DNA from: Lachnospiraceae bacterium UBA3820
GTDB lineage: Bacteria > Bacillota > Clostridia > Lachnospirales > Lachnospiraceae
Assembly (NCBI GenBank): GCA_002369325.1
Contig: DFDU01000109.1
Span: forward strand, 1-45,411
Direction of reading: 5' to 3'
DNA length: 45,411 bases
Both the position numbers and the translations under genes were made by a program. Positions 26,515 to 33,825 of this stretch are shown piece after piece; position 1 is the first letter of the stretch, and the number at the start of each line of letters is the position of its first letter. Below the pieces are notes generated by a model that saw only the letters and a program-made list of their open reading frames with translations, ran no database searches and was not told the origin of the DNA.

Positions 26515-26763
26515 CGGTATTTGGCCGGGTCATATAGAATGGGAATAATATAGGCAGATGGTTAGCAAATACGTGTGCATTTTTTTCGTTAAATCAGCAA
26601 TGAGAATTTTGAAAGATTCGCTCAGAAACCGAACTGTTTGAGCGATAGCGAGTTTTCGGTTTCGTGCGAATATAAAAAATTCAAATGCACTGATTTAGAA
26701 AAAAATGTTTGTATTGCTAACCATCTGCCTATATTGTCCCATATATGATCCGGTCAAATATCG
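26515..26763. repeat. Hairpin B of foldback copy 1
   Basis: The base stem is CGGTATTTGGCCGG (26515-26528) with CCGGTCAAATATCG (26750-26763); further in, GGCAGATGGTTAGCAA pairs with TTGCTAACCATCTGCC. Its 108-bp core (26590-26697) is an inverted, diverged relative of core A, with tip GAGCGATAGCGAG at 26640-26652. Confidence 0.9.
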
Positions 26764-26787
26764 ATTATCATGTGAGGAACAGAAGGT

Positions 26788-27816
26788 TTACAGGCGGTCG
26801 GCTATTTCGTAGATGAGCTGCTCGGTTTTTTCCCAGCCGAGGCAGGCGTCAGTGATGGATTTGCCGTATACGCCGCCATCAACACTTTGGTTTCCGTCTT
26901 CGATATAGCTTTCAACCATGAAGCCTTTTACAAGTCTTTTGATATCGCTGTTATAGTTGCAATTGCTTATTACTTCATTGATGATACGCTTTTGCTGGAA
27001 TGGATCCTTTCCGGAATTTGCGTGATTTGCATCTATAATAACGGCAGGATTTTTTAATTCTTTTTTCTCATAAACTTCGCAAAGGCGAACAAGATCTTCG
27101 TAGTGATAGTTTGGCATAGGTTGTCCGTGCTTATTGTTATAGCCTCTAAGTATTGCATGAGCATAGGCATTGCCTTGTGAATGAGTTTCCCAACCTCTGT
27201 ATATGAAGGTATGTCCGTTTTGTGCGGCGGTAATAGAATTCATCATAACCGAAATGTCACCGCTTGAAGGATTTTTCATTCCTACGGGAACCGGAAGACC
27301 GCTTGCTGTAAGTCTGTGTTGCTGATCCTCGACCGAACGTGCTCCGACTGCTATATAACCGAGAACATCGTTTAAGTATTCGGCGTTTTCGGGATAAAGC
27401 ATCTCATCGGCACAGGAAAAACCTGTTTCGGAAATGACTCTCATGTGAAGCTCTCTAATGGCAACGATGCCCTTGAACATATCAGGTTTTTCGTTTGGAT
27501 CCGGTTGATGGAGCATGCCCTTGTAGCCTTCACCTGTTGTTCTAGGCTTATTGGTATATACTCTTGGTATAATAAATATTTTATCTTTAACTTTTTCCTG
27601 TACGGGAACAAGTCTTGAAACATAGTCAACAACGCTATCTTCTTTATCTGCGGAACAAGGACCTATAATCAAAAGAATCTTATCGGATTTTCCGGATAGA
27701 ATGTTTTTAATCTCAATATCTCTTTCCTCAACAATTTTTCCGAGAGCTCCGGTTAATGGGTACATTTCTTTTAATTCGGCAGGTAATGCCAGCTTTCTTT
27801 CAAATATCATATTCAT
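26788..27816 (-). CDS. aroF: 3-deoxy-7-phosphoheptulonate (DAHP) synthase, class I alpha
   Basis: This enzyme joins phosphoenolpyruvate and erythrose-4-phosphate, the first committed step of the shikimate pathway. The 342-residue sequence has the AroFGH-type motifs: IIGPCSADKEDSV, YTNKPRTTGEGYKG, VGARSVEDQQHR, PVGMKNPSSGD and IDANHANSGKDP, with metal ligands Cys in GPCS, His in DANHAN, Glu and Asp. The start has AAGGAGG nine bases upstream. It follows pheA by 69 bp on the reverse strand and is very likely in the same phenylalanine-attenuated transcript. Confidence 0.96.
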   Translation of the reverse strand: MNMIFERKLALPAELKEMYPLTGALGKIVEERDIEIKNILSGKSDKILLIIGPCSADKEDSVVDYVSRLVPVQEKVKDKIFIIPRVYTNKPRTTGEGYKGMLHQPDPNEKPDMFKGIVAIRELHMRVISETGFSCADEMLYPENAEYLNDVLGYIAVGARSVEDQQHRLTASGLPVPVGMKNPSSGDISVMMNSITAAQNGHTFIYRGWETHSQGNAYAHAILRGYNNKHGQPMPNYHYEDLVRLCEVYEKKELKNPAVIIDANHANSGKDPFQQKRIINEVISNCNYNSDIKRLVKGFMVESYIEDGNQSVDGGVYGKSITDACLGWEKTEQLIYEIADRL

Positions 27817-27885
27817 TTTATATTTCCTCCTTGAATTGGTTGTGAATTAATTCATAATCGTCTTTAAGTCGAATTTAATTTCCGG

Positions 27886-28722
27886 TTAATTAAACTTGCC
27901 TGCAATCTTAACGAGGTTACAAACCTCCGAAAGCTTTTGCAGCATGTGTTTTCCTTCAGCGGTGTCTATGTTACCGTTGGCTTCCACATAAAAGTAATAT
28001 TCCCAGGCTTTTTGATGAGAAGGACGACTTCTTAAAACCTTCATGTTAAAACCAAATTCGCTGATTACGGCTATTGCTTTTGCAAGGGCACCGGGTTCGT
28101 CATTGACTGTAAACATAAGAATAAAATTGTCACGGCCGGCTGCATTGTCTGAATCGGAATATTCTTTGCGAAGAATTGCAAATCTTGTTGTATTATCATG
28201 CATGGCATTTATATTATGTTCGAGTATTTCCAGTCCGTATAAATCAGCCGTTTCCTTGCTTGCGATGGCAGCGGAATGTATGTCGTTTAATTCAGATACC
28301 TCCTTAGCCGCAAGAGCTGTATTTTGAGCAAGTACTTCCTCAAAGCCGTGTTCTCTGATGTAGCCCTCACATTGGGCGAGAGCGTGAGAGTGGCTTATTA
28401 CTTTTTTTATATCATTGATTTTTGCTCCCTTTATGCCAAGAAGGTTTTGCGATATTTTGCAGGAAATAATTCCGTCTATAACCAGGCCGCCGTTAAGTAT
28501 AAGGTCTATAACCTGTCCGACTTCTCCGGCGTAGCTGTTTTCAATCGGAAGCACAGCACTTTCACATTTTCCGTTTACCACAGCATTGTAGGCTTCTTCA
28601 AAGCCGGCACACGCGATATGTTCGTTATCCGGAAAGGCCTTCCTTGCGGCAATATGTGCAAAGGCTCCTTTTACTCCGCTGTATGCGGTTTTGTTTTGAT
28701 TAAGATTTGTTGTTTTATTCAT
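27886..28722 (-). CDS. pheA: Prephenate dehydratase
   Basis: This 278-residue enzyme converts prephenate to phenylpyruvate in phenylalanine synthesis. The catalytic domain has GVKGAFAHIAA, VLPIENSYAGEV, SHSHALAQCEGYI and the essential NTTRF at about 184. A C-terminal ACT domain (about 200-278) has GALAKAIAVISEFGFN and SRPSHQKAWEYYFYVE, the phenylalanine-binding feedback site. No chorismate mutase domain is fused. GGAGG at 28731-28735 precedes the start. The leader peptide and attenuator upstream indicate control by charged tRNA-Phe. Confidence 0.96.
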   Translation of the reverse strand: MNKTTNLNQNKTAYSGVKGAFAHIAARKAFPDNEHIACAGFEEAYNAVVNGKCESAVLPIENSYAGEVGQVIDLILNGGLVIDGIISCKISQNLLGIKGAKINDIKKVISHSHALAQCEGYIREHGFEEVLAQNTALAAKEVSELNDIHSAAIASKETADLYGLEILEHNINAMHDNTTRFAILRKEYSDSDNAAGRDNFILMFTVNDEPGALAKAIAVISEFGFNMKVLRSRPSHQKAWEYYFYVEANGNIDTAEGKHMLQKLSEVCNLVKIAGKFN

Positions 28723-28749
28723 AGGTCATACCTCCGATTATAAATTTAT

Positions 28750-28800
28750 AAAAAAAACCACCGCTGCTTTCTTGTTTTAATTCATCAAAAGCAGCGGTGG
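28750..28800 (-). terminator. Attenuator (intrinsic terminator) of the pheA-aroF operon
   Basis: On the reverse strand, CCACCGCTGCTTT (28788-28800) pairs with AAAGCAGCGGTGG (28758-28770) over 13 bp, followed by an uninterrupted T-run. It lies between the phenylalanine leader peptide and pheA. The leader-peptide segment GCGATGG (28853-28859) can pair with CCACCGC of the stem with one mismatch, a possible alternative fold. Confidence 0.9.
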
Positions 28801-28838
28801 AATTTATATTATATATATCAAAGCATTTAGCTTGTTAT

Positions 28839-28907
28839 CTATAACTTAAAATCCATCGCATTAATAAAGAAAAAGAAAAAGTTTTTATTTGAACTTTGTT
28901 TAATCAT
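28839..28907 (-). CDS. Phenylalanine-rich leader peptide of the pheA-aroF operon
   Basis: A 22-codon ORF starts at ATG 28907 (reverse strand) after AGAGGA and reads MIKQSSNKNFFFFFINAM plus DFKL, with five consecutive Phe codons and a sixth later. Such leader peptides make ribosomes stall when tRNA-Phe is uncharged and so decide whether the downstream terminator forms. The ORF, the terminator and the pheA start lie in the expected order. It is too short for ordinary gene calling. Confidence 0.9.
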   Translation of the reverse strand: MIKQSSNKNFFFFFINAMDFKL

Positions 28908-28949
28908 TGTTTTTTCCTCTTTTTGCAAAAATCATTTTTTATGTGTCGA

Positions 28950-28978
28950 ATTATAAAACAGTAAAAAAAATTTGTCAA
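28950..28978 (-). promoter_or_regulatory. Promoter of the pheA-aroF leader
   Basis: On the reverse strand, a perfect TTGACA (28973-28978) and perfect TATAAT (28950-28955) are 17 bp apart, about 40 bp before the leader-peptide start. Confidence 0.9.
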
Positions 28979-28999
28979 CAGCTTTTTTTATGCCCTATT

Positions 29000-29023
29000 A
29001 AAAAAAGGGGGCATAAAGCCCCC
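29000..29023 (-). terminator. Terminator after the DUF378 gene
   Basis: On the reverse strand, GGGGGC (29018-29023) and GCCCCC (29007-29012) form a GC-rich stem followed by seven T residues. Confidence 0.9.
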
Positions 29024-29029
29024 ACGCCT

Positions 29030-29239
29030 TTACTGGTAGCTTCTTTCGTTTCCGATTAAACCATAAAAACTTATAAGATATAAACCGCTTAAACCTACAA
29101 GACCGTATACGATTCTTGTAAATGCAGTAGCATCACCGAAAATGGCGGATACAAGGTTCCAATCGGCAAAGCCTATAAGTCCCCAGTTGATGGCGCCTAT
29201 AACAACAATTGTTAAGCATAAAATATTTAAGAATTTCAT
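29030..29239 (-). CDS. DUF378 small membrane protein
   Basis: This 69-residue protein has two membrane helices (about 3-20 and 38-60) and the family pattern IGAINWGLIGFADWNLV, which matches DUF378 (YuzA-like). Its function is unknown. AAAGGAG precedes the start. It is a single-gene transcript ended by its own terminator just upstream of the pheA promoter. Confidence 0.85.
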   Translation of the reverse strand: MKFLNILCLTIVVIGAINWGLIGFADWNLVSAIFGDATAFTRIVYGLVGLSGLYLISFYGLIGNERSYQ

Positions 29240-29332
29240 AAGATTTCTCCTTTACAATTTATAGGCATATCCTTATATTTCCCAAATTATAAGAAATTAT
29301 TTATTATTTTTCTTTATTTTTTAATTAAAAGT

Positions 29333-29341
29333 TGTTATAAT
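29333..29341 (+). promoter_or_regulatory. Extended -10 promoter of the PurF-like gene
   Basis: TGTTATAAT is a TGn-extended, perfect -10 box, 53 bp before the start codon; the -35 is poor. Confidence 0.5.
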
Positions 29342-29393
29342 GTTTTGTGTTGTTTTTCTAGTAGTTTATATACAGATACCGGAGGAAATAAAG

Positions 29394-30797
29394 ATGGGTG
29401 GATTTTTTGGAGTAGTTGGAAAAGAAGATTGCGTTTTTGATTTGTTCTTCGGAACGGATTATCATTCTCATTTGGGAACAAGACGCGCAGGAATGGCTGT
29501 ATATGGAGAAAATGGATTTAAGAAATCAATTCATAAAATAGAAAATTCCCCATTTAGAACCAAGTTTGACAGTGAAGCATCCAGCATGCACGGCAATATG
29601 GGAATAGGTTGTATTTCGGATTATGAGGCTCAGCCGATTCTTATGCGTTCACATCACGGCTCTTTTGCAATAACGACAATCGGAAAAATTAACAATGCAA
29701 AAGAAATTACGGATGAAATTTTAAAAGGAAATACTCATTTCTTCGAGATGAGTAACGGAGAAATAAATGCAACTGAGCTTGTTGCGGCAATTATCAATCA
29801 AAAGGAAAACTTTATAGATGGAATAAGATATGCACAGGAGATAATTGAGGGTTCAATGTCCATGATGATTCTTACTCCGAAGGGAATTTATCTTGCAAGA
29901 GATAAGTTCGGAAGAACTCCTATAGTGGTTGGTAAAAAGGATGCTGCACATTGTGCTGCCTTTGAAGATTTCTCATTTTTTAATCTGGGATATACGACTG
30001 AGAGAGAACTCGGACCGGGTGAGGTTGCCATTATGACAGCGGATAGTTTAAAGACACTTGTCGCTCCCGGAAATAAGATGAAAATTTGTACGTTTTTATG
30101 GATATATTATGGTTATCCTTCATCTTCATATGAGGGCGTAAGTGTTGAAAAAATGAGATATAATTGCGGCAAGGCTCTTGCCAAGAGAGATACCGTCAAG
30201 CCTGATATAGTTGCCGGTGTTCCTGATTCGGGTACTGCTCATGCGATAGGATATGCAAATGAATCAGGAGTACCTTTCTCAAGACCATTTATAAAATATA
30301 CACCTACCTGGCCAAGATCATTTATGCCTACCATTCAGAGTAAGAGAAATTTAATCGCAAAGATGAAGCTCATACCTGTTAAGGAACTTATAAAGGATAA
30401 AAGTCTTCTTCTTATAGATGATTCTATAGTAAGAGGAACACAGATGAGGGAGACAACCGAATATCTTTTTGAAAACGGTGCAAAAGAGGTTCATATTAGA
30501 CCTGCATGTCCGCCGCTTGTTTTCGGATGTAAGTATCTTAACTTCTCCAGAACGAATTCCGAAATGGAGCTTATCACAAGAGATGTAATAGCAGAACTCG
30601 AGGGCGGTGATGTTTCCGATGAAGTATTAAAAGAGTATGCTGATTATAATTCGCCGAAATATGATCAGATGGTTGAAAAGATTAGAGAGAGACTTAAGTT
30701 TACAACGCTTAGATTTCATCGTTTGGATGACATGATTGAATCAGTCGGTATAGACCCTGAGAAGTTATGTACATATTGCTGGAATGGTGAAGAATAA
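29394..30797 (+). CDS. PurF-like amidophosphoribosyltransferase paralogue lacking the catalytic cysteine
   Basis: This 467-residue protein has the two-domain layout of amidophosphoribosyltransferase, and the phosphoribosyl-binding loop LLLIDDSIVRGTQMRE is intact. The four cysteines corresponding to the Fe-S ligands of B. subtilis PurF appear present (KICTF, FGCKY, and LCTYC near the C terminus). In contrast, the glutaminase domain looks dead: it starts MGGFFGVVG, with Gly where the N-terminal nucleophile Cys should be, and the Arg-Tyr-Ser/Thr and Asn-Gly glutamine-site motifs are replaced. I chose ATG 29394 because GGAGG is 8 bases upstream; the frame is open to 29340. It stands alone and is not beside other pur genes, so it is probably not the main PurF. 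Its role is unclear. Confidence 0.8.
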   Translation: MGGFFGVVGKEDCVFDLFFGTDYHSHLGTRRAGMAVYGENGFKKSIHKIENSPFRTKFDSEASSMHGNMGIGCISDYEAQPILMRSHHGSFAITTIGKINNAKEITDEILKGNTHFFEMSNGEINATELVAAIINQKENFIDGIRYAQEIIEGSMSMMILTPKGIYLARDKFGRTPIVVGKKDAAHCAAFEDFSFFNLGYTTERELGPGEVAIMTADSLKTLVAPGNKMKICTFLWIYYGYPSSSYEGVSVEKMRYNCGKALAKRDTVKPDIVAGVPDSGTAHAIGYANESGVPFSRPFIKYTPTWPRSFMPTIQSKRNLIAKMKLIPVKELIKDKSLLLIDDSIVRGTQMRETTEYLFENGAKEVHIRPACPPLVFGCKYLNFSRTNSEMELITRDVIAELEGGDVSDEVLKEYADYNSPKYDQMVEKIRERLKFTTLRFHRLDDMIESVGIDPEKLCTYCWNGEE

Positions 30798-30800
30798 AAT

Positions 30801-30838
30801 AAAAACGGCCTGTATGAAAATACAGGTCGTTTTTATTT
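30801..30838 (+). terminator. Intrinsic terminator after the PurF-like gene
   Basis: A 15-bp stem (30801-30815 with 30820-30834, one G-T pair) has a GAAA loop and is T-rich on its 3' side; the A/T flanks could let it act in both directions. Confidence 0.88.
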
Positions 30839-30936
30839 GTGTCAACGGTATATCAATTATTATGTTTTTTAATAAATAGGATAATTATATTAACTGTTTA
30901 GTGTAAAATAATTCTCTGTTATATGAATGTATCTGT

Positions 30937-30966
30937 ATTTATAATGCCATTATAGCATTTATAAAT
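30937..30966. promoter_or_regulatory. Inverted repeat upstream of the XRE regulator
   Basis: ATTTATAATGC (30937-30947) and GCATTTATAAAT (30955-30966) form an inverted repeat with one bulge, about 20 bp before the regulator start. It could be an autoregulatory operator or a leader hairpin. Confidence 0.4.
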
Positions 30967-30986
30967 AAATCAGGGGAGTTCATATA

Positions 30987-31370
30987 ATGGATATTAAGGA
31001 AAATGATACAGGTGCAAGCCGTTTGAAAAGGTTGCGTTTAAGTCAAAATATGACGCAGGAACAAATGGCTGAAGAAATTGGTATCTCGGAATCTTTATAT
31101 AAAGGAAATGAATCGGGAAGGCTTCCTATTTCGAAAAAGACAGCACAGTTAATAGAAAACAGATTCGGAATCAGTGCTGACTATATGTTTTTCGGTACGT
31201 TGAGAAGTTCTGATGATATATGGACACAAATTCAAGAATGCGAAGAATCCGAAAAAATGAAAATTATGTTAAAGCTTTTAAATTATTTTGCATTGCAGGG
31301 AGTTTTGGATTTTGATGATGATATGATTGATAAAATTATATCTGCAATGAATTTGAAAAATAATAAATAA
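30987..31370 (+). CDS. XRE-family helix-turn-helix regulator
   Basis: The 127-residue protein has an N-terminal HTH_3 domain (about 10-68: RLKRLRLSQNMTQEQMAEEIGISESLY and TAQLIENRFGISADYMFFG). The remaining 60 residues are acidic and helical with no recognised domain and may form a dimer or sensor part. It stands between the PurF-like gene and the ABC importer, each with its own terminator, so its targets cannot be guessed beyond likely autoregulation. Confidence 0.85.
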   Translation: MDIKENDTGASRLKRLRLSQNMTQEQMAEEIGISESLYKGNESGRLPISKKTAQLIENRFGISADYMFFGTLRSSDDIWTQIQECEESEKMKIMLKLLNYFALQGVLDFDDDMIDKIISAMNLKNNK

Positions 31371-31388
31371 AACTAATAAATATAAATA

Positions 31389-31446
31389 TAAAAGCAGCTT
31401 CGAATATGAGGATTAAATACTCAATTGGTCGAAAGCTGCTTTTTAT
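31389..31446. terminator. Bidirectional terminator between the XRE gene and the ABC importer
   Basis: AAAAGCAGCTTCGA (from about 31389) pairs with TCGAAAGCTGCTTTT (to 31443) with one bulged base; A- and T-runs on both ends allow termination of both convergent transcripts. Confidence 0.8.
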
Positions 31447-31463
31447 TTGCTTTATATTAAAAA

Positions 31464-32234
31464 TTATTCATGCTTAAGCTTACCTAAAAACTCCTGCATT
31501 CTGGAGTGATCCGAATTAAAGACTTCTTCGGGAGTTCCTTCGACTGCTATAACTCCTTTATCCATAAAAATCACTCTGTCTGATATTTTTTTTGCAAATG
31601 ACATTTCGTGTGTAACGATAACCATAGTCATTTTTTCTTCTGCAAGAGCCTTTATGACTTTTAAAACCTCACCGGTAAGTTCGGGGTCAAGTGCTGAAGT
31701 AGGTTCGTCAAAGAAAAGAACCTTAGGCTTTAATGCAAGTGCCCGGGCGATGGCAACTCTTTGCTGCTGACCGCCTGAAAGCTGTGAAGGGTAGTAGTCT
31801 TCCTTGTCTGAGAGCCCCATTTTCTCAAGTAATGCTTTTGCTTCAGCTATAACCTCGGTCTTGTTCCTTTTTTGAACATGTACCGGCGCATCTATAAGAT
31901 TATGCAAAACCGTCTTGTGAGGAAAAAGATTAAAGTTCTGAAAAACAAGTCCGAAATTTTTCTTAATCTCGCGAAGTGCCTGAGGCTTTGCATAGTGAAC
32001 GGAACCGTTTTCTGCGGAAGCCGCTTCCTTGTCCATATATTTTATGGAACCGTTATCCATGGTTTCAAGCATTGTTGCAATTCTTAAAAGTGTAGACTTG
32101 CCCGAACCGGACGGCCCTATAATCGATAATACTTCTCCCTCATGTACCTTTAAGGATATATCCTTTAATACCTGCAGGTCACCAAAGGATTTTTTGATGT
32201 TATTCATTTCAAGATAAATTGTTGTTTCCGACAT
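31464..32234 (-). CDS. Polar amino-acid ABC transporter, ATP-binding subunit
   Basis: This 256-residue ATPase has the Walker A GPSGSGKST, the signature LSGGQQQR, the Walker B VLFFDEPTSALD and the switch His in VIVTHEMSF. It belongs to the GlnQ/TcyN class energising amino-acid import at the inner face of the membrane. It is the last gene of a three-gene operon transcribed leftward (binding protein, permease, ATPase), 12 bp after the permease gene. Confidence 0.93.
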   Translation of the reverse strand: MSETTIYLEMNNIKKSFGDLQVLKDISLKVHEGEVLSIIGPSGSGKSTLLRIATMLETMDNGSIKYMDKEAASAENGSVHYAKPQALREIKKNFGLVFQNFNLFPHKTVLHNLIDAPVHVQKRNKTEVIAEAKALLEKMGLSDKEDYYPSQLSGGQQQRVAIARALALKPKVLFFDEPTSALDPELTGEVLKVIKALAEEKMTMVIVTHEMSFAKKISDRVIFMDKGVIAVEGTPEEVFNSDHSRMQEFLGKLKHE

Positions 32235-32246
32235 CTTTATTCTCCT

Positions 32247-32891
32247 TTAGTAATAGTTCAAGCGCTTTTCGAGTCTGCGCATTACAAATGATACAAGCAG
32301 ATTGAATATGTAATAAAAAGCTGCAGCTATAGCAAACGGCATAAGCGTTGTTTGTGTAGAAGCAATCTGCTTTGTTATTGAAAACATTTCTATGTAAGAA
32401 ATCGAAAATGCAAGCGAAGTATCCTTTACAAGAGTAATTACCTCGTTTGTTACGGCCGGTAATATAATGCGGATAACCTGAGGAAGTATTATTTTAAAGA
32501 AAGTCTGTACCTTGGTATATCCGAGTATATGAGCTGCCTCGTATTGACCGACGGGTATGGCACTTATGCCGGAACGGTAAATTTCTGCAAAATATGCAGC
32601 ATAATTGATTGAAAAACCTACGATTATTGCCGGAAATCTCCAGTTGCCTATCGGAAGCTGAAATAAAAAGTATGGACCGTAAAAGACAACCATCAATTGC
32701 AACATAAGAGGTGTTCCTCTTAATATGGATATGAAGAATGCCGTAATACCGCTGATGATTTTGTTTTTTGACATTCTTCCGAAGGCAACTATCCATCCTA
32801 GCGGAAGTGAAAAAACAAGTGTAAAGAAAAAAATCAGTATGGTATGAAGCATTCCACTTGATATTTGCTCAAGCATATTAAAAAAACTCAT
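32247..32891 (-). CDS. Polar amino-acid ABC transporter, permease subunit
   Basis: This 214-residue protein of about five membrane helices has the HisM/GlnP-type start (HTILIFFFTLVFSLPLGW), ISILRGTPLMLQL and the EAA-like loop EAAHILGYTKVQTFFKIILP, which contacts the ATPase. It follows the binding-protein gene by 32 bp. Confidence 0.92.
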   Translation of the reverse strand: MSFFNMLEQISSGMLHTILIFFFTLVFSLPLGWIVAFGRMSKNKIISGITAFFISILRGTPLMLQLMVVFYGPYFLFQLPIGNWRFPAIIVGFSINYAAYFAEIYRSGISAIPVGQYEAAHILGYTKVQTFFKIILPQVIRIILPAVTNEVITLVKDTSLAFSISYIEMFSITKQIASTQTTLMPFAIAAAFYYIFNLLVSFVMRRLEKRLNYY

Positions 32892-32923
32892 TGGTAAACT
32901 CCTGGATCAAAAAAATATATTTA

Positions 32924-33712
32924 TTATGGTTCAAGACACGTCATTTCTGATAATCCGTATTTTTCAGCAAGTTCATCAAATTTGCCGTTTTGCTTTAATT
33001 CTTTTAACGCTTTATTAACGTCGTCACGCATCTTTGTATTTCCGAGCTTAAATCCAACGCCGTACTGCTCGGCATTTAAATGCTCATCAAGAATGATGAA
33101 TTCATCGCCACGACCGCTTATTTGGTATTGAGCAACACCTATATCCATTGCAATTGCGTCGACCGAACCTGCCTGAAGCTCAACAAATGCTGTATTATAA
33201 TCAGCAAATTCCTGAAGCTTTCCGAAAGAGTCTCCGAGCTCTTTCTGACCTTCCTCGTCGGTAAGAACATCAAGAGCAGCAGAAGCTGCCTGAACACCTA
33301 CGGTTTTTCCTGCAAGATCGGACAATCCCTTAATACCCGAATCGGCTTTTACAACCACAACCTGACTGTTATCAACATAAGGAACCGACCATTCGTACTT
33401 ATCTTCACGGCCGTTAATGGTAAATCCGTTCCATATACAATCAATTGAACCTGAATTTAATTCATTATCCTTATTTGCCCAGTCGATAGGCTGTTTCTTT
33501 AATGTCCAGCCATTGATTTTACATACTTCTTCGGCAAGTTCCAAATCAAAACCGGTATATTCACCGTTTTCGTCCATATATCCGTATGGAGGATACTCGG
33601 CATCAAAGCCTACCGTAAAGGTTTTGTTATCTTTTTTTCCACAGCCGGTTAACAATGCGGCTGTCGTACTTATCGTTAATAAAGCACATAAAATTTTTTT
33701 TCTTAATTTCAT
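32924..33712 (-). CDS. Amino-acid ABC transporter substrate-binding lipoprotein
   Basis: The 262-residue protein begins with a lipoprotein signal (MKLRKKILCALLTIS then LLTGCGKKDN), with the lipidated Cys at residue 24. The mature part is a type 3 solute-binding fold: FTVGFDAEYPPYGYMDENGE, GFDLELAEEVCKINGW, IDCIWNGFTI, and AGKTVGVQAASAA. A cystine or other polar amino acid is the likeliest ligand, but the sequence does not settle it. It is the first gene of the importer operon. Upstream, ATACG-TC-CGTAT at 33751-33762 is a small inverted repeat that may be an operator. Confidence 0.9.
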   Translation of the reverse strand: MKLRKKILCALLTISTTAALLTGCGKKDNKTFTVGFDAEYPPYGYMDENGEYTGFDLELAEEVCKINGWTLKKQPIDWANKDNELNSGSIDCIWNGFTINGREDKYEWSVPYVDNSQVVVVKADSGIKGLSDLAGKTVGVQAASAALDVLTDEEGQKELGDSFGKLQEFADYNTAFVELQAGSVDAIAMDIGVAQYQISGRGDEFIILDEHLNAEQYGVGFKLGNTKMRDDVNKALKELKQNGKFDELAEKYGLSEMTCLEP

Positions 33713-33825
33713 TTTTTTTCTCCCTTTTATTAAATAAATATGATATAATACGTCCGTATAATAACATAAGAGCGGTCTTTTGTAAATTATATTAAAAATT
33801 TAATAAAAAAAGGAGGTTCCTATTT

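Larger units (their letters stand above)
26167..26782. repeat. Foldback element, copy 1 (nested palindrome, about 616 bp)
   Basis: The whole gap between metF and aroF is one nested palindrome without an ORF. A terminal stem (CTGTTCCTCAC at 26167-26177 and GTGAGGAACAG at 26772-26782) encloses hairpin A (26185-26476), a small hairpin C (26478-26512) and hairpin B (26515-26763). A homologous copy lies at 42038-42647 in the opposite orientation. It begins 3 bases after the metF stop and ends 5 bases before the aroF stop. I do not recognise the family. There is no transposase and no clear target duplication. Confidence 0.9.

Noticed and set aside
26167..26782. The foldback elements as group II introns, IS remnants or CRISPR-like arrays
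   Set aside because: No ORF, no intron domain V-like motif, no direct-repeat spacing and no transposase or clear target duplication; the pattern is nested palindromes only.
26167..26782. The foldback element as an ordinary intrinsic terminator
   Set aside because: No T-run follows the terminal stem on either strand, and the stem encloses almost 600 bp.
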